This document shows positions 45,610-55,045 of a DNA stretch of 64,000 bases, piece by piece. Within the stretch, counting starts at the first letter, position 1, and each line of letters starts with the position of its first letter. A program made the position numbers and the translations under genes. Source of the stretch: Candidatus Chryseopegocella kryptomonas (lineage in GTDB: Bacteria > Bacteroidota > Ignavibacteria > Kryptoniales > Kryptoniaceae); NCBI RefSeq assembly GCF_001536065.1, contig NZ_CZVW01000010.1, positions 1 to 64,000 of the forward strand, read 5' to 3'. The notes below the pieces were generated by a model. It was not told the DNA's origin. It ran no database searches and saw only the letters and a program-made list of their open reading frames with translations.

Positions 45610-47160
45610 ATGGCTGTATACATAGTTGTTTCAGCTGCTGTCTTGATAGCGTTTTTCGTTGGATGGTTCTTTCATTCAAAAATTGAAGAAAAGAAAATTG
45701 GAACTGCAGAAGCTCGCGCCCAAAGAATAATTGAAGAAGCAGAGCGTGAGGCAAACAACATCAAAAAAGAGAAACTTCTTGAAGTAAGAGATGAATGGTT
45801 TAGAAAAAAACAGGAATTTGAAGCAGAGGTAAATCAGATAAAGCAAAAACTTCAATCTTATGAAAAACAGCTTCTCAACAAAGAGGAAAAATTAAACGAA
45901 AGAGCTGAGGAATTAAACAAAAGAGAGCGTGAACTTAACAAATTTCAGCAACAAATTGAAGAGCAAAGAAAACAACTTGAACTCAAGCAAAAAGAAATTG
46001 AGCAAATTATAGAAGAGCAGAAAATTCAGCTTGAAAAAATTGCTGGTTTAACACGTGATGAGGCGAAGAAAATTTTGATTGACAGTATGGTTGCTGAAGC
46101 AAAAGCAGAGGCTGCGAAAATGATACGTGAGATTCGTGAGCAAGCAAAAGAGGAAGCCAAAAAAGAAGCCCAGAAGATCATTGTCCAGGCAATTCAAAGA
46201 ACAGCAGCAGACCACTCTGTTGAAACTACCGTCACAGTTCTTCACATTCCAAATGACGAGTTGAAGGGAAGAATAATCGGAAGAGAAGGAAGAAATATAA
46301 GAGCTTTTGAACAGTTGACAGGTTGTGATATAATCGTTGATGATACTCCAGAGGCGGTTATAATTTCTGGTTTTGATCCGTTCAGAAGAGAGGTAGCGAA
46401 AATTGCGCTTGAAAGGTTGCTTGCAGACGGAAGAATACATCCAGCAAGAATTGAAGAAGTTGTTGAAAAGGTCAAGCAAGAACTTGAAGAGGAGATGATA
46501 AAGGTTGGAGAAAACACTTTGCTTGAACTTGGAATTCACAATGTCCATCGTGAGATAGTTCGTCTCGTTGGCAAAATGAAATATCGTTCAAGTTACGGGC
46601 AAAATGTTCTCCAACACAGCATTGAAGTTGCTTATCTTGCAGCGATAATGGCATCCGAGCTTGGGCTTGATGCACATCTTGCTAAAAGAGCTGGACTTTT
46701 CCACGATATTGGTAAAGTCGTTGATAAGCAGGAAGGACCGCACGCTTTGATTGGCTATGAAATTTTAAGCAAATATGGCGAACATCCGATTGTCGTCAAC
46801 GCAGTTGGTTCGCATCACGAAGATATACCGATGGAAACCCCGATTGCAGCGATTGTTCAGGCAGCTGATGCGATAAGTGGCGCAAGACCTGGGGCAAGGA
46901 GAGAATCAGTTGAAGGTTATGTTAGAAGATTGCAAAAACTTGAAGAAATAGCAAAATCATTTGAGGGCGTTGCAAAAACATACGCAATTCAAGCCGGTCG
47001 TGAGGTAAGAGTCATCGTTGAGCCAGATAAAGTTGATGATAATCTTGCGGATCAATTGTCCCGTGATATTGCAGCGAAAATTCAAGAAGAGATGGAGTAT
47101 CCGGGACAAATTAAAGTCACGGTCATAAGGGAAGTTCGTGCGGTTGCATATGCAAAGTGA
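45610..47160 (+). CDS. rny: ribonuclease Y
   Basis: RNase Y is a membrane-bound endoribonuclease that starts mRNA decay. The 516-residue protein has an N-terminal membrane helix ([20 protein letters not shown]), a long coiled coil to about residue 190, a KH domain ([28 protein letters not shown]) and an HD domain ([22 protein letters not shown]). The start at 45610 follows GGAGGG. A longer frame from 45391 would translate the adjacent RNA gene and is rejected. A terminator follows. Confidence 0.96.
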   Translation: MAVYIVVSAAVLIAFFVGWFFHSKIEEKKIGTAEARAQRIIEEAEREANNIKKEKLLEVRDEWFRKKQEFEAEVNQIKQKLQSYEKQLLNKEEKLNERAEELNKRERELNKFQQQIEEQRKQLELKQKEIEQIIEEQKIQLEKIAGLTRDEAKKILIDSMVAEAKAEAAKMIREIREQAKEEAKKEAQKIIVQAIQRTAADHSVETTVTVLHIPNDELKGRIIGREGRNIRAFEQLTGCDIIVDDTPEAVIISGFDPFRREVAKIALERLLADGRIHPARIEEVVEKVKQELEEEMIKVGENTLLELGIHNVHREIVRLVGKMKYRSSYGQNVLQHSIEVAYLAAIMASELGLDAHLAKRAGLFHDIGKVVDKQEGPHALIGYEILSKYGEHPIVVNAVGSHHEDIPMETPIAAIVQAADAISGARPGARRESVEGYVRRLQKLEEIAKSFEGVAKTYAIQAGREVRVIVEPDKVDDNLADQLSRDIAAKIQEEMEYPGQIKVTVIREVRAVAYAK

Positions 47161-47182
47161 TTTGATTTAGCTTTGAAATTTC

Positions 47183-47214
47183 AAAAGGGGCGTAAGAAGT
47201 TACGCCCCTTTTTT
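47183..47214 (+). terminator. intrinsic terminator after rny
   Basis: A perfect stem AAAAGGGGCGTAA / TTACGCCCCTTTT around the GAAG loop, continuing into a T-run. Confidence 0.9.
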
Positions 47215-47263
47215 ATTTTGTGAAGTTTTTTTAACTTATCAAAAAAAGAAAAGTTGAAAAGTT

Positions 47264-47899
47264 TTGAAGTTTAAGCACGGCATTTTGACAATAGGTGTAA
47301 CAGGCGGGATCGGCTCGGGTAAAACAACAGTTTGCAAAATTTTTGAAGAGCTCGGGGCGAAAGTAATTTATGCAGATGAACTTGCAAAAAATTTGATGAC
47401 AAATGATGAAAATTTAAAGCGAAAAATTATAAAAATTTTCGGAAACGAAGCTTATATCGGGGGAAAGCTGAACAGAAAATTTATCGCTGATGTCATCTTC
47501 ACGGATGAGAAAAAGAAAAAAGAGCTTGAGTCAGTTGTCCATCCAGCGGTGATAAAAGAAATTCTCTCGGAGTTTAAAAAACTTGCGAAAAATAAAAGTG
47601 TTAACTTCGTAATTGTTGAAGCTGCGCTTATTTTTGAATCTGGATTTGACAATGAACTTGATTATGTAATTGTGGTTGATGCGGATGAGGAGACGAAAAT
47701 TAAAAGAGTTATGGAACGAGATAGATGTTCAAGAGAAGAAGTTTTGAAAAGGATGAGATCGCAGATGGATGTAAGGAAAAAAAGAGAACTTGCGGATATA
47801 CTTCTTCAAAACGATGGAGACATTGAAGAGTTGCGAAATAAGGTCAAGTTTCTTTATTCATTGTTTGATAAAATTTCAAAATCAACGGAGGTAAATTGA
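47264..47899 (+). CDS. coaE: dephospho-CoA kinase
   Basis: CoaE makes the last step of coenzyme A synthesis. The 211-residue protein has Walker A GVTGGIGSGKTTVC, YADELAKNLM after it, the VVHPAV motif, EAALIFESGFDNELDYVIVVDAD and the lid ERDRCSREEVLKRMRSQM. The start is TTG at 47264; no ATG fits. It abuts the class III aminotransferase gene. Confidence 0.94.
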   Translation: MKFKHGILTIGVTGGIGSGKTTVCKIFEELGAKVIYADELAKNLMTNDENLKRKIIKIFGNEAYIGGKLNRKFIADVIFTDEKKKKELESVVHPAVIKEILSEFKKLAKNKSVNFVIVEAALIFESGFDNELDYVIVVDADEETKIKRVMERDRCSREEVLKRMRSQMDVRKKRELADILLQNDGDIEELRNKVKFLYSLFDKISKSTEVN

Positions 47900-49126
47900 T
47901 GCAAATTTTTGAGATTGAAAAAGAGATTTTCTTTCAAACATACAAACGTCTTGGGGTTTACATTAAACGTGGTGAGGGCGTTTATTTAATTGACAGCGAC
48001 GGGAAAAAATATCTTGACTTGATCTCTGGCATAGGCGTAAATGCTCTTGGGTATGGAAATGAAAGTGTTAAAAAGGCAATTTTTGAGCAAGTTGAAAAAT
48101 TTATCCATCTTTCAAATCTTTTTGTTCAAGAGCCACAAGTTGAACTCGCAAAACTTTTGATTGAATTGACGGGTTATAAAAAAGTTTTCTTTACAAATAG
48201 CGGTGCTGAGGCGATTGAGACATCAATTAAGCTTACAAGGAAATGGGGCAAAAAATTTGGCAAAGATGAAATTATTGCTTTTTCAAATTCCTTTCATGGA
48301 AGGACAATGGGTGCTCTATCGCTTATGGACAGGGCAAAGTATCGCGAAGGTTATGAGCCGTTTCTCCCGGGAATTATCAATGTAAAGTATAACGATGCTG
48401 AAGAGATTGAAAAAAGAATAAACAACAAAACGGCGGGCGTCTTTCTTGAATTTGTTCAGGGTGAAGGTGGAATTGTTCCAGCAAGTGAAAGCTTCATCAA
48501 AAAAATTTTTGAGTTGAGAGAGAAATTTAATTTTCTGGTTGTTGCGGATGAAATTCAGAGTGGTTTATGGAGAACGGGAAAATTTTTCGCATTTGAACAT
48601 TATGGTGTTAAGCCGGATGTTGTTGCGCTTGCAAAACCGCTTGGAGGTGGGCTTCCGCTCGGAGCTGTTCTTGGAAATGAAAAAGTTGCAGATGTTTTTA
48701 CGGTTGGAACTCATGGTTCAACATTCGGCGGAAATCCAGTTGCTTGCTCGGCTGGATGCGCTGTGATAAAAGAAATTCAAAATGGCATAATTGAAAATGT
48801 TAAATCAATGTGTGATTATTTCAAAAAACGAACTTAACAAACTCAAACAAAAATATCAAAATCTCATCCGTGAAATACGCGGAATTGGATTGATGCTCGG
48901 GGTTGAACTTAACATTGAATGCTTTGACATTGTTCGGCGTCTAATTGAAAAAGGTGTCATTGTAAATTGCACAAATAACAATGTCGTCAGGTTGCTTCCA
49001 CCGCTGGTGATAAAAGAAGAGCAAATCAACTTCTTTATTGAAAAATTTGACGAAGTTTTAAACGAAATACAACAACAAAGTTTTGGGAAATTTTATGAAA
49101 GCGAAAAAATTAAAAATCTGGTCTGA
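47899..49126 (+). pseudogene. class III aminotransferase (acetylornithine aminotransferase-like), frameshifted
   Basis: This is a PLP enzyme of the ArgD/ornithine aminotransferase group: GVYLIDSDGKKYLDLISGIGVNALGY, TNSGAEAIETSIKLTRKW, FSNSFHGRTMGALSLM, VADEIQSGLWRTGKFFAFEH and the PLP-lysine motif ALAKPLGGGLPLGAVLG. The frame from 47899 stops at 48837. A frame shifted by one base carries on from about 48829 to 49126 with the expected C-terminus (NELNKLKQKYQNLIREIRGIGLMLGVEL). Removing one A from the A6 run at 48823-48828 joins them perfectly. A strong GGAGG precedes the start. ArgD is likely but other class III members are possible; no arg genes are adjacent. Confidence 0.85.
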
Positions 49127-50081
49127 GCAGGACTACCTGAACTGGGTTAAGCAGGAAACAGCGCTTAAAGAGAAATACTTTGCGATGTATTCAACTGTTT
49201 GGGACGCTGTTGTGACAAATCCAAATCTTATGACAATTCCTTTTGACGATCATATGGTTCATCGTGGTGATGGAGTTTTTGATAATTCTCTTGTTGTGAA
49301 TGGAAAAGTTTATCTTCTTGAAGAACATCTTGACAGGATAATTCGCTCTGCGACAGCGATCGGAATAAAGATACCGCTTACAAAAGAGCAGATGCGTGAG
49401 ATCATCCTTGAAACAATTGCTATAACCGGAAAAAGGGATTGTATTGCAAGATTTTGGATTTCGCGCGGTACAGGTGGTTTCAGCGTTTACCCTGATGAAT
49501 CTCCGCGAGGACATTTTTATTTGATAATAACATCGTTTCCGAGCTATCCGGCAAGATATTATGAAGAGGGTTTAACAGTTGTGACAAGCCCGTTTCCATT
49601 GCGTCAGCCGTTCACACCGCAGGTTAAAAGTTGTAATTATCTTTCAAATGCAATGATGGAATTTTTTGCTCATAATGTTGGGGTTGATTCTGCGATCGCA
49701 ATTGATTCGGAAGGTTATTTAACCGAGGGTTCAAATAAAAATGTTGCGATCGTAACGAAAGATAAAATTTTCAAATATCCACGACTTGAAAAAATCCTTC
49801 ACGGGACAATGCTTAAAAGAGCAATTCATTTTGCAAATCAACTAAAAGAACAAGGAATTTTAAAAGATGTTGTCTCAACAGATATCCCAATTAGTGAAGC
49901 ATATAATAGTTCAGAGATGATGTTTTTCAGCACGACTTTGATCGTAGCTCCGATTGTAAAGTATGATGGCATAACAATAGGTGATGGGAAGCCGGGGGAA
50001 ATTTATAGAAAATTAAGAGAAATGTTTAAAAAAGATATGACTGAAAACGATGAGGTTTTGACCCCGGTTGATTACGATTGA
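49095..50081 (+). CDS. class IV aminotransferase (branched-chain / D-amino acid / ADC-lyase type)
   Basis: This 328-residue fold-type IV PLP enzyme has DDHMVHRGDGVFDNSLVVNGKVYLLEEHLDRI near the start, the PLP lysine in PQVKSCNYLSNAMME and the cofactor-binding LTEGSNKNVAIV. The set does not decide between branched-chain aminotransferase, D-alanine aminotransferase and aminodeoxychorismate lyase. The ATG at 49095 was chosen; a TTG at 49083 is in frame. It overlaps the end of the class III aminotransferase by 32 bases, so the two are co-transcribed. A tRNA gene is convergent. Confidence 0.85.
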   Translation: MKAKKLKIWSEQDYLNWVKQETALKEKYFAMYSTVWDAVVTNPNLMTIPFDDHMVHRGDGVFDNSLVVNGKVYLLEEHLDRIIRSATAIGIKIPLTKEQMREIILETIAITGKRDCIARFWISRGTGGFSVYPDESPRGHFYLIITSFPSYPARYYEEGLTVVTSPFPLRQPFTPQVKSCNYLSNAMMEFFAHNVGVDSAIAIDSEGYLTEGSNKNVAIVTKDKIFKYPRLEKILHGTMLKRAIHFANQLKEQGILKDVVSTDIPISEAYNSSEMMFFSTTLIVAPIVKYDGITIGDGKPGEIYRKLREMFKKDMTENDEVLTPVDYD

Positions 50082-50083
50082 AG

Positions 50084-50155
50084 TGAGCCCGGGAGGGATC
50101 GAACCTCCGACCTCCTGCTTAAAAGGCAGATGCTCTACCACTGAGCTACGGGCCC
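50084..50155 (-). tRNA. tRNA-Lys (anticodon TTT)
   Basis: Read on the minus strand, a full cloverleaf is present. The acceptor stem is GGGCCCG/CGGGCTC, the D arm GTAGCTCAGTGGTAGAGC, the anticodon loop CTTTTAA with anticodon TTT, and the T arm GGAGGTTCGATCCCTCC. The discriminator is A and CCA is not encoded. It lies three bases after the convergent aminotransferase stop. Confidence 0.95.
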
Positions 50156-50250
50156 AAATTACATTGCAAATATACAAAAATTTTTCCTGCCAAGCAAATT
50201 TTGAAAATCAAATCCACAGGCAGTAAATTTTAATAAAAAATTTTCAAACT

Positions 50251-51450
50251 ATGACAGAAAAATTGTATTATACCGACAGCTACACGATAGATTTCAAAGC
50301 AAGGGTGGTTGATATAAAAAATCTAAACGGCAAAATCGCAGTTGTGCTTGATAAAACTTATTTTTATCCAACATCTGGGGGACAAGAACATGACACTGGC
50401 TCAATAAATGGAGTTAAAGTTGTTGATGTGATTGAAAATGACGACGGAGAAATTTTGCACATAGTTGATGGTGAAATTCCAGCGGGAGAAGTTGAGTGTA
50501 AAATTGATTGGGAAAGAAGATTTTCAAATATGCAACAACATACGGGACAACACATACTTTCAAGAGCGTTTGAAGTTCTATTTGATTATGAAACTATTTC
50601 ATCACGACTCGGGGATGAAGTTGGAACGATTGATCTTGACGCCGAAACTCTGGACTATGAGAAAGTTAAAGAAGTTGAAAATCTTGCAAATAAAATCGTC
50701 TGGGAAAATAGAGATGTGAAAATTCATTTCGTAAGTGATTCCGAGGTTTCAAAATTTCCGTTGAGAAAGCCACCAAAAGTTTCAGGGACGATTAGAATAA
50801 TTGAAGTGAGTGATTTTGATTTTTCTCCGTGCGGTGGAACTCATGTCTCAAAAAGTGGAGAAATTGGCTTGATAAAAGTTAAGAGATGGGAAAGAGTTAA
50901 GGGTGGATTGACAAGAGTTGAATTTGTTTGCGGAGTTCGGGCTTTGAGAGATTATCAATTGAAAAATAAAATCTCAAATGAACTTGTCTCGCTTTTGAGT
51001 GTGCGAGATTCGGAACTTGCTGAACAAGTTATAAAGATACTTGAAACGCAGAAAGAAAAGCAAAAATTGATAAACTATCTGACCGAAAAATTGATGGAAT
51101 TTGAAGCGGAAAAACTGGTTCAAAATGCGGAAAAGTTTAAAGATGTAAATTTCGTCAGCATCTCTTTTGAAGATAAAAATGTTGATGACTTGAAAATCCT
51201 TGCAAAGAAATTAATTCAATATCCGAAGGTTGTCTCAATAGTTGGCTCAAAATTTGGAGGTGCGAATTTTGTAATTGCGAGGTCTTCGGATGTTGAAATT
51301 GATTTAAGGGAAATTTTAAAAGAAATTTTGAATGAAGCAGGTGGAAGAGGTGGAGGTAAGGTTGATTTTGTTCAGTTTGGAGGTCAAATTGAAAAGTTTG
51401 ATGATTTTTTCAAAGTCAGCATTGAAAAGTTGAAAACAAAATTACTTTGA
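50251..51450 (+). CDS. alanyl-tRNA editing protein (AlaX, long form with DHHA1)
   Basis: This is a free-standing editing enzyme that deacylates mischarged tRNA-Ala. The 399-residue protein has an alanyl-tRNA synthetase-like second additional domain with both zinc motifs, HTGQH (about residues 96-100) and CGGTH (about 190-194). A helical linker follows, then a DHHA1 domain with the GGRGGGK-type end (EAGGRGGGKVDFVQFGG). The aminoacylation core of AlaRS is absent, which is normal for AlaX-L. Together with dtd, it gives the window two tRNA quality-control enzymes. Confidence 0.9.
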   Translation: MTEKLYYTDSYTIDFKARVVDIKNLNGKIAVVLDKTYFYPTSGGQEHDTGSINGVKVVDVIENDDGEILHIVDGEIPAGEVECKIDWERRFSNMQQHTGQHILSRAFEVLFDYETISSRLGDEVGTIDLDAETLDYEKVKEVENLANKIVWENRDVKIHFVSDSEVSKFPLRKPPKVSGTIRIIEVSDFDFSPCGGTHVSKSGEIGLIKVKRWERVKGGLTRVEFVCGVRALRDYQLKNKISNELVSLLSVRDSELAEQVIKILETQKEKQKLINYLTEKLMEFEAEKLVQNAEKFKDVNFVSISFEDKNVDDLKILAKKLIQYPKVVSIVGSKFGGANFVIARSSDVEIDLREILKEILNEAGGRGGGKVDFVQFGGQIEKFDDFFKVSIEKLKTKLL

Positions 51451-51455
51451 AAACT

Positions 51456-51746
51456 ATGTCTGGAGATTATGTCTGTGCGCACATAATTGTAAAAGGGCTT
51501 GTTCAGGGAGTTGGATTTCGCTGGTTTGTCCAAAAGCACGCAAATCATCTTGGGTTAAATGGCTGGGTTAGAAATTTAAGCAATGGCGATGTTGAAATTG
51601 AAGTTGAAGGTGAACGCTCGCTCGTTGAAGAATTAATAAAACTTGTAAAAGTTGGACCAAGATATGCACAAGTTGAAGATGTTCAGATAACATGGAAACC
51701 TTACGAAGCAAAGTATAAATCATTTGAAATAAAAGGTTGGTTTTAA
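51456..51746 (+). CDS. acyP: acylphosphatase
   Basis: This small enzyme hydrolyses carboxyl-phosphate bonds. The 96-residue protein has the signature VQGVGFRWFVQKHANHLGLNGWVRN with the catalytic Arg and Asn, then NGDVEIEVEGE and GPRYAQVEDV. The ATG at 51456 is preferred to a TTG at 51447 that overlaps the previous gene. The ispF start follows after two bases. Confidence 0.94.
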   Translation: MSGDYVCAHIIVKGLVQGVGFRWFVQKHANHLGLNGWVRNLSNGDVEIEVEGERSLVEELIKLVKVGPRYAQVEDVQITWKPYEAKYKSFEIKGWF

Positions 51747-51748
51747 AT

Positions 51749-52228
51749 TTGAGAGTTGGCATCGGTTATGACATACATCCACTCGTTGAAGGAAGAAAAC
51801 TTTACATCGGTGGAGTTGAGATTCCATCTGAAAAAGGTTCTTTAGGTCATTCAGATGGCGATGTTTTAATCCACGCAATTTGCGATGCTTTGCTTGGTGC
51901 GATTGGTTATGGAAATATCGGCGAACTTTTCCCTGACACTGATGAAAAATTTAAAGATGCTAAAAGCGAAATTTTTTTGAAAGAGGTAAAAAAAATTCTT
52001 GACGAAAAAAATTTTGAAATTGTAAACATTGATTCAACGGTTATACTTGAAGAGATTAAACTTTCCCCGTTTGTTGAGCAAATCAAAAATCGTTTGAGTT
52101 CAATTCTTGATCTTTCTTCTGATAAAATTTCTGTTAAGCCGAAGCGAAATGAAAAATTTGATTCACTTGGGAAAGGTGAAGCGATCGCTTGCTTTGTAGT
52201 TGTGATGGTGAAATTGAAAAATGAATAA
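51749..52228 (+). CDS. ispF: 2-C-methyl-D-erythritol 2,4-cyclodiphosphate synthase
   Basis: IspF forms the cyclic diphosphate in the MEP isoprenoid pathway. The 159-residue protein has the start RVGIGYDIHPLVEGRKLYIGG, the zinc His/Asp in GYDIH and LGHSDGDVLIHAICDALLGA, and the conserved ELFPDTDEKFKDA. The TTG at 51749 gives the normal family start; the frame also extends to a TTG at 51737. Confidence 0.95.
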   Translation: MRVGIGYDIHPLVEGRKLYIGGVEIPSEKGSLGHSDGDVLIHAICDALLGAIGYGNIGELFPDTDEKFKDAKSEIFLKEVKKILDEKNFEIVNIDSTVILEEIKLSPFVEQIKNRLSSILDLSSDKISVKPKRNEKFDSLGKGEAIACFVVVMVKLKNE

Positions 52229-52238
52229 TTAAACTTTT

Positions 52239-52847
52239 ATGGAGACGAAACAAATTCTTGATTTTATCCTCGGCATTGATAATATCTGGATTTACGCTGT
52301 TGTATTTTTCTTTGCATACATAGAAAATCTTTTCCCTCCATCGCCAAGCGATGTTGTTGTCGTTTTTTGTGCTTCACTTTCTGGCATCGGGAAAACGGAC
52401 TTTACACTTACGCTTCTTTCCGCAATTTTTGGGAGCACGCTCGGCTTTTTAACGATGTATTTCATCGGTGATAAATTTGGAGATGAAATAATAGAAAAGG
52501 GCAAGATAAAGTTTATAAATCCAGAAAATGTCAAAAAAGTTGAGACATTGTTTGCAAAATATGGCTATTTTTTGATCGTGATAAATAGGTTTCTTGCGGG
52601 AACAAGAGCATTTGTCGCTTTCTTTGCAGGGCTTGGGGAATACGATGTGAAAAAATCCCTGATTCTATCTTTCATAAGTGCTTCCCTCTGGTATTCAATT
52701 CTTGTCACCGCTGGAAAAATTCTTGGTGAAAATTGGCATTTGATCGCTGATGTTATCTCCGCTTACAGCAAAATCATAACCGCAGTTATCACAATTTTTG
52801 TGTTGATTTTTATTTTGAAAAATTTTTTGAAAAGCAAAAAAAGATGA
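52239..52847 (+). CDS. DedA-family membrane protein
   Basis: This 202-residue integral membrane protein is of the DedA/SNARE-associated type: YIENLFPPSPSDVVVVFCASLSG near the N-terminus, FGSTLGFLTMYFIGDKFG and the NRFLAGTRAFVAFFAGLGEYD motif with the conserved Arg. DedA proteins are lipid scramblases/flippases linked to undecaprenyl phosphate recycling. The PAP2 phosphatase gene four bases downstream fits a common role in carrier-lipid recycling (inference). Confidence 0.88.
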   Translation: METKQILDFILGIDNIWIYAVVFFFAYIENLFPPSPSDVVVVFCASLSGIGKTDFTLTLLSAIFGSTLGFLTMYFIGDKFGDEIIEKGKIKFINPENVKKVETLFAKYGYFLIVINRFLAGTRAFVAFFAGLGEYDVKKSLILSFISASLWYSILVTAGKILGENWHLIADVISAYSKIITAVITIFVLIFILKNFLKSKKR

Positions 52848-52850
52848 AAC

Positions 52851-53426
52851 TTGCTCAACGAAATTTTGAAACTTGACAAATTGATTTTTTATCTTCTCAA
52901 TCACAAAATCGCAAATCCAGTTTTTGATGTTTTGATGCCATTTATAACGAGCGATTTCAATTTGAGAGTTTTTCTTGTTTTTGTCTGGCTCGGTCTTTTA
53001 ATTTTCGGCGGAAGGACGGGAAGAATTGTCGCAATTCTTTTGATCCCAGCGATTGCGATAAGTGATCAGTTAAGCAGTCACATTTTAAAACCACTTTTTG
53101 GGAGAATTCGTCCGTGCCATGAACTTGAAAATGTGAGATTGCTTGTTCCGTGTGGAAGTGGATTATCTTTCCCATCAAGCCACGCTGTTAATAGTTTCAC
53201 TGTTGCGACGCTTTTATCAAAGTTTTATCGCAAGTATCTTGTTTATCTTTTTTCACTTGCTTTTTTAATTTCTTTTTCAAGAGTGTATGTCGGCGTGCAT
53301 TATCCTGCGGATGTTCTTGCTGGGATGATGATTGGATTTGTTGTTGGAATTTTTATTTTTTATCTATGGATTTACTCCGTTGAACTTTACAAAAACAAAA
53401 TCAAGAAAAAATTTGAAAAAACCTGA
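52851..53426 (+). CDS. PAP2-family membrane phosphatase
   Basis: This 191-residue membrane protein has all three phosphatase motifs: KPLFGRIRP, PSSHA and SRVYVGVHYPADV. It probably dephosphorylates undecaprenyl pyrophosphate or another lipid phosphate at the outer face of the inner membrane. The start is TTG. It sits between DedA and lnt and overlaps lnt by 14 bases. Confidence 0.9.
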   Translation: MLNEILKLDKLIFYLLNHKIANPVFDVLMPFITSDFNLRVFLVFVWLGLLIFGGRTGRIVAILLIPAIAISDQLSSHILKPLFGRIRPCHELENVRLLVPCGSGLSFPSSHAVNSFTVATLLSKFYRKYLVYLFSLAFLISFSRVYVGVHYPADVLAGMMIGFVVGIFIFYLWIYSVELYKNKIKKKFEKT

Positions 53427-55044
53427 TTCGTTTGCGAAGTTTTTACTTTCTTTCGCAAGTGGTGTTTTGCTTTCTTTATCTTTTCCGCCTTTGAAAACTG
53501 GTTTTTTCGCAACCGCTGGATTTGTCCCATTGCTTTTTTTGATTGACAGAGTTAAAAATTACAGAGAACTTTTCCGCTATTCTTATATTGCTTTTTTCTT
53601 CTTCAATCTTTTTACACTTTATTGGGTTGGTGGATGGTCAAAAGAAGCAGACCCTTTTCTTATGGTTGGTTGCGTTCTTCTTATTCTCGTTCATCCCGTT
53701 CTTTTCTTTCTTCCAATGTGGTTTTATATGTTCGTAAAGAAAAATGTTTCTGGAAAATTTCATCTTTTGATTTTCCCGTTTGTCTTCGTTTTGTTTGAGT
53801 ATTTTCGTTCAACGACTGAACTTGCTTTCCCGTGGCTTACGCTTGGGAATACGCAGACATATTATCTTGCTAAAATTCAATTTATTGAATTCACAGGAGT
53901 TTACGGTCTTTCTTTTTTAATACTTGTTGTGAATGTTTTGTTTTATCTTTCGCTCAAAAAAATTTTTGAAGAGAAAAAAATTTTTTCTCAACGCTCGCTC
54001 AAATACTTTGCTCTCGGAGTTTTAATTTACATCTTGCCAGATTTTTACGGGTTTTATGTTTTGAAAAATGCTGATGAAAAATTTTTCAAGCAGATGAAAA
54101 TTGGTTTAATTCAGCCAGATATAAATCCGTGGCTTAAATGGGAGGGGACGCTTTCGGATCAGATAAATCTTTATATGGGGATGACGAAAAAACTCGTCGC
54201 AGAAAATCCAGATGTTGAACTTGTCGTTTATCCTGAAACAGCGATAACTTATTATTTTCTTCTTTCGCCGTATCGTTATTACTTTAATTGGTTTAAAAGT
54301 GAAGTTGATAGTTTGAATGTTGCTATCTTAACGGGTTTTCCAGATGCTAAATTTTACGATGATCCATCGCAAGCACCACCAAGCAGTCATCTTATAAAAG
54401 AGACGGGGCAAAGATACGACGCTTTCAATGCGATGGGACTTTTTCTTCCGAAAAATGACAAAATTCAAAAATATGCGAAGATAATTCTCGTCCCGTTTGG
54501 AGAGCGTTTGCCTTATGCGGATACATTTCATTTTTTGATTGAGCCGTTGCAATGGGGGGTTGGGATAAGTAGTTGGGCAAAGGGGAAAGATACGACAATT
54601 TTTGAAATGAAGAGAAAAAATGGAGATGTCGTTAAATTTTCAGGCGTTGTCTGTTATGAGTCAATTTATCCGTCTTTCGTTCGCCAGTTTGTGAAAAAAG
54701 GTGCGGAATTTCTCGCAGTGATAACAAACGATAGTTGGTATGGGAATACATCAGGACCTTATCAACATTTTCAATATTCAATTTTGCGTGCAGTTGAAAA
54801 TAGAAGAAGCATCGTAAGATGTGCAAATGGTGGAATTTCTGGCTTCATTGACCCATATGGAAGAGTGCAGAAAAAGACAAAATTTCACGAGAAAACTCAA
54901 ATTGCAGATGTTGTGAAGTTAAACTCTGAAAAAACTTTTTACACTATGTATGGCGACTTGCTCGTTTATATTTCGTTTTTGGTTTTTGTCTTTGCTTTTG
55001 TTTTAGCAGTTTATAAAAAATTTCAAAACAAAAGGGATTTGTAA
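53413..55044 (+). CDS. lnt: apolipoprotein N-acyltransferase
   Basis: Lnt adds the third acyl chain to lipoproteins in the inner membrane. The 543-residue protein has about six N-terminal membrane helices, a nitrilase-like periplasmic domain and a last helix. The triad is visible: Glu in VVYPETAI, Lys in YAKIILVPFGERLP and Cys in GVVCYESIYPSFVR. The TTG at 53413 (KKPDSFAKFLLSFASG) is chosen because the frame upstream reads through the PAP2 gene. Many lipoproteins in the window are its expected substrates. Confidence 0.93.
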   Translation: MKKPDSFAKFLLSFASGVLLSLSFPPLKTGFFATAGFVPLLFLIDRVKNYRELFRYSYIAFFFFNLFTLYWVGGWSKEADPFLMVGCVLLILVHPVLFFLPMWFYMFVKKNVSGKFHLLIFPFVFVLFEYFRSTTELAFPWLTLGNTQTYYLAKIQFIEFTGVYGLSFLILVVNVLFYLSLKKIFEEKKIFSQRSLKYFALGVLIYILPDFYGFYVLKNADEKFFKQMKIGLIQPDINPWLKWEGTLSDQINLYMGMTKKLVAENPDVELVVYPETAITYYFLLSPYRYYFNWFKSEVDSLNVAILTGFPDAKFYDDPSQAPPSSHLIKETGQRYDAFNAMGLFLPKNDKIQKYAKIILVPFGERLPYADTFHFLIEPLQWGVGISSWAKGKDTTIFEMKRKNGDVVKFSGVVCYESIYPSFVRQFVKKGAEFLAVITNDSWYGNTSGPYQHFQYSILRAVENRRSIVRCANGGISGFIDPYGRVQKKTKFHEKTQIADVVKLNSEKTFYTMYGDLLVYISFLVFVFAFVLAVYKKFQNKRDL

Positions 55045-55045
55045 T

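Noticed and set aside
53332-53412. Longer lnt start at 53332
   Set aside because: The extra codons are an alternative frame of the PAP2 gene; TTG at 53413 gives the usual Lnt N-terminus.
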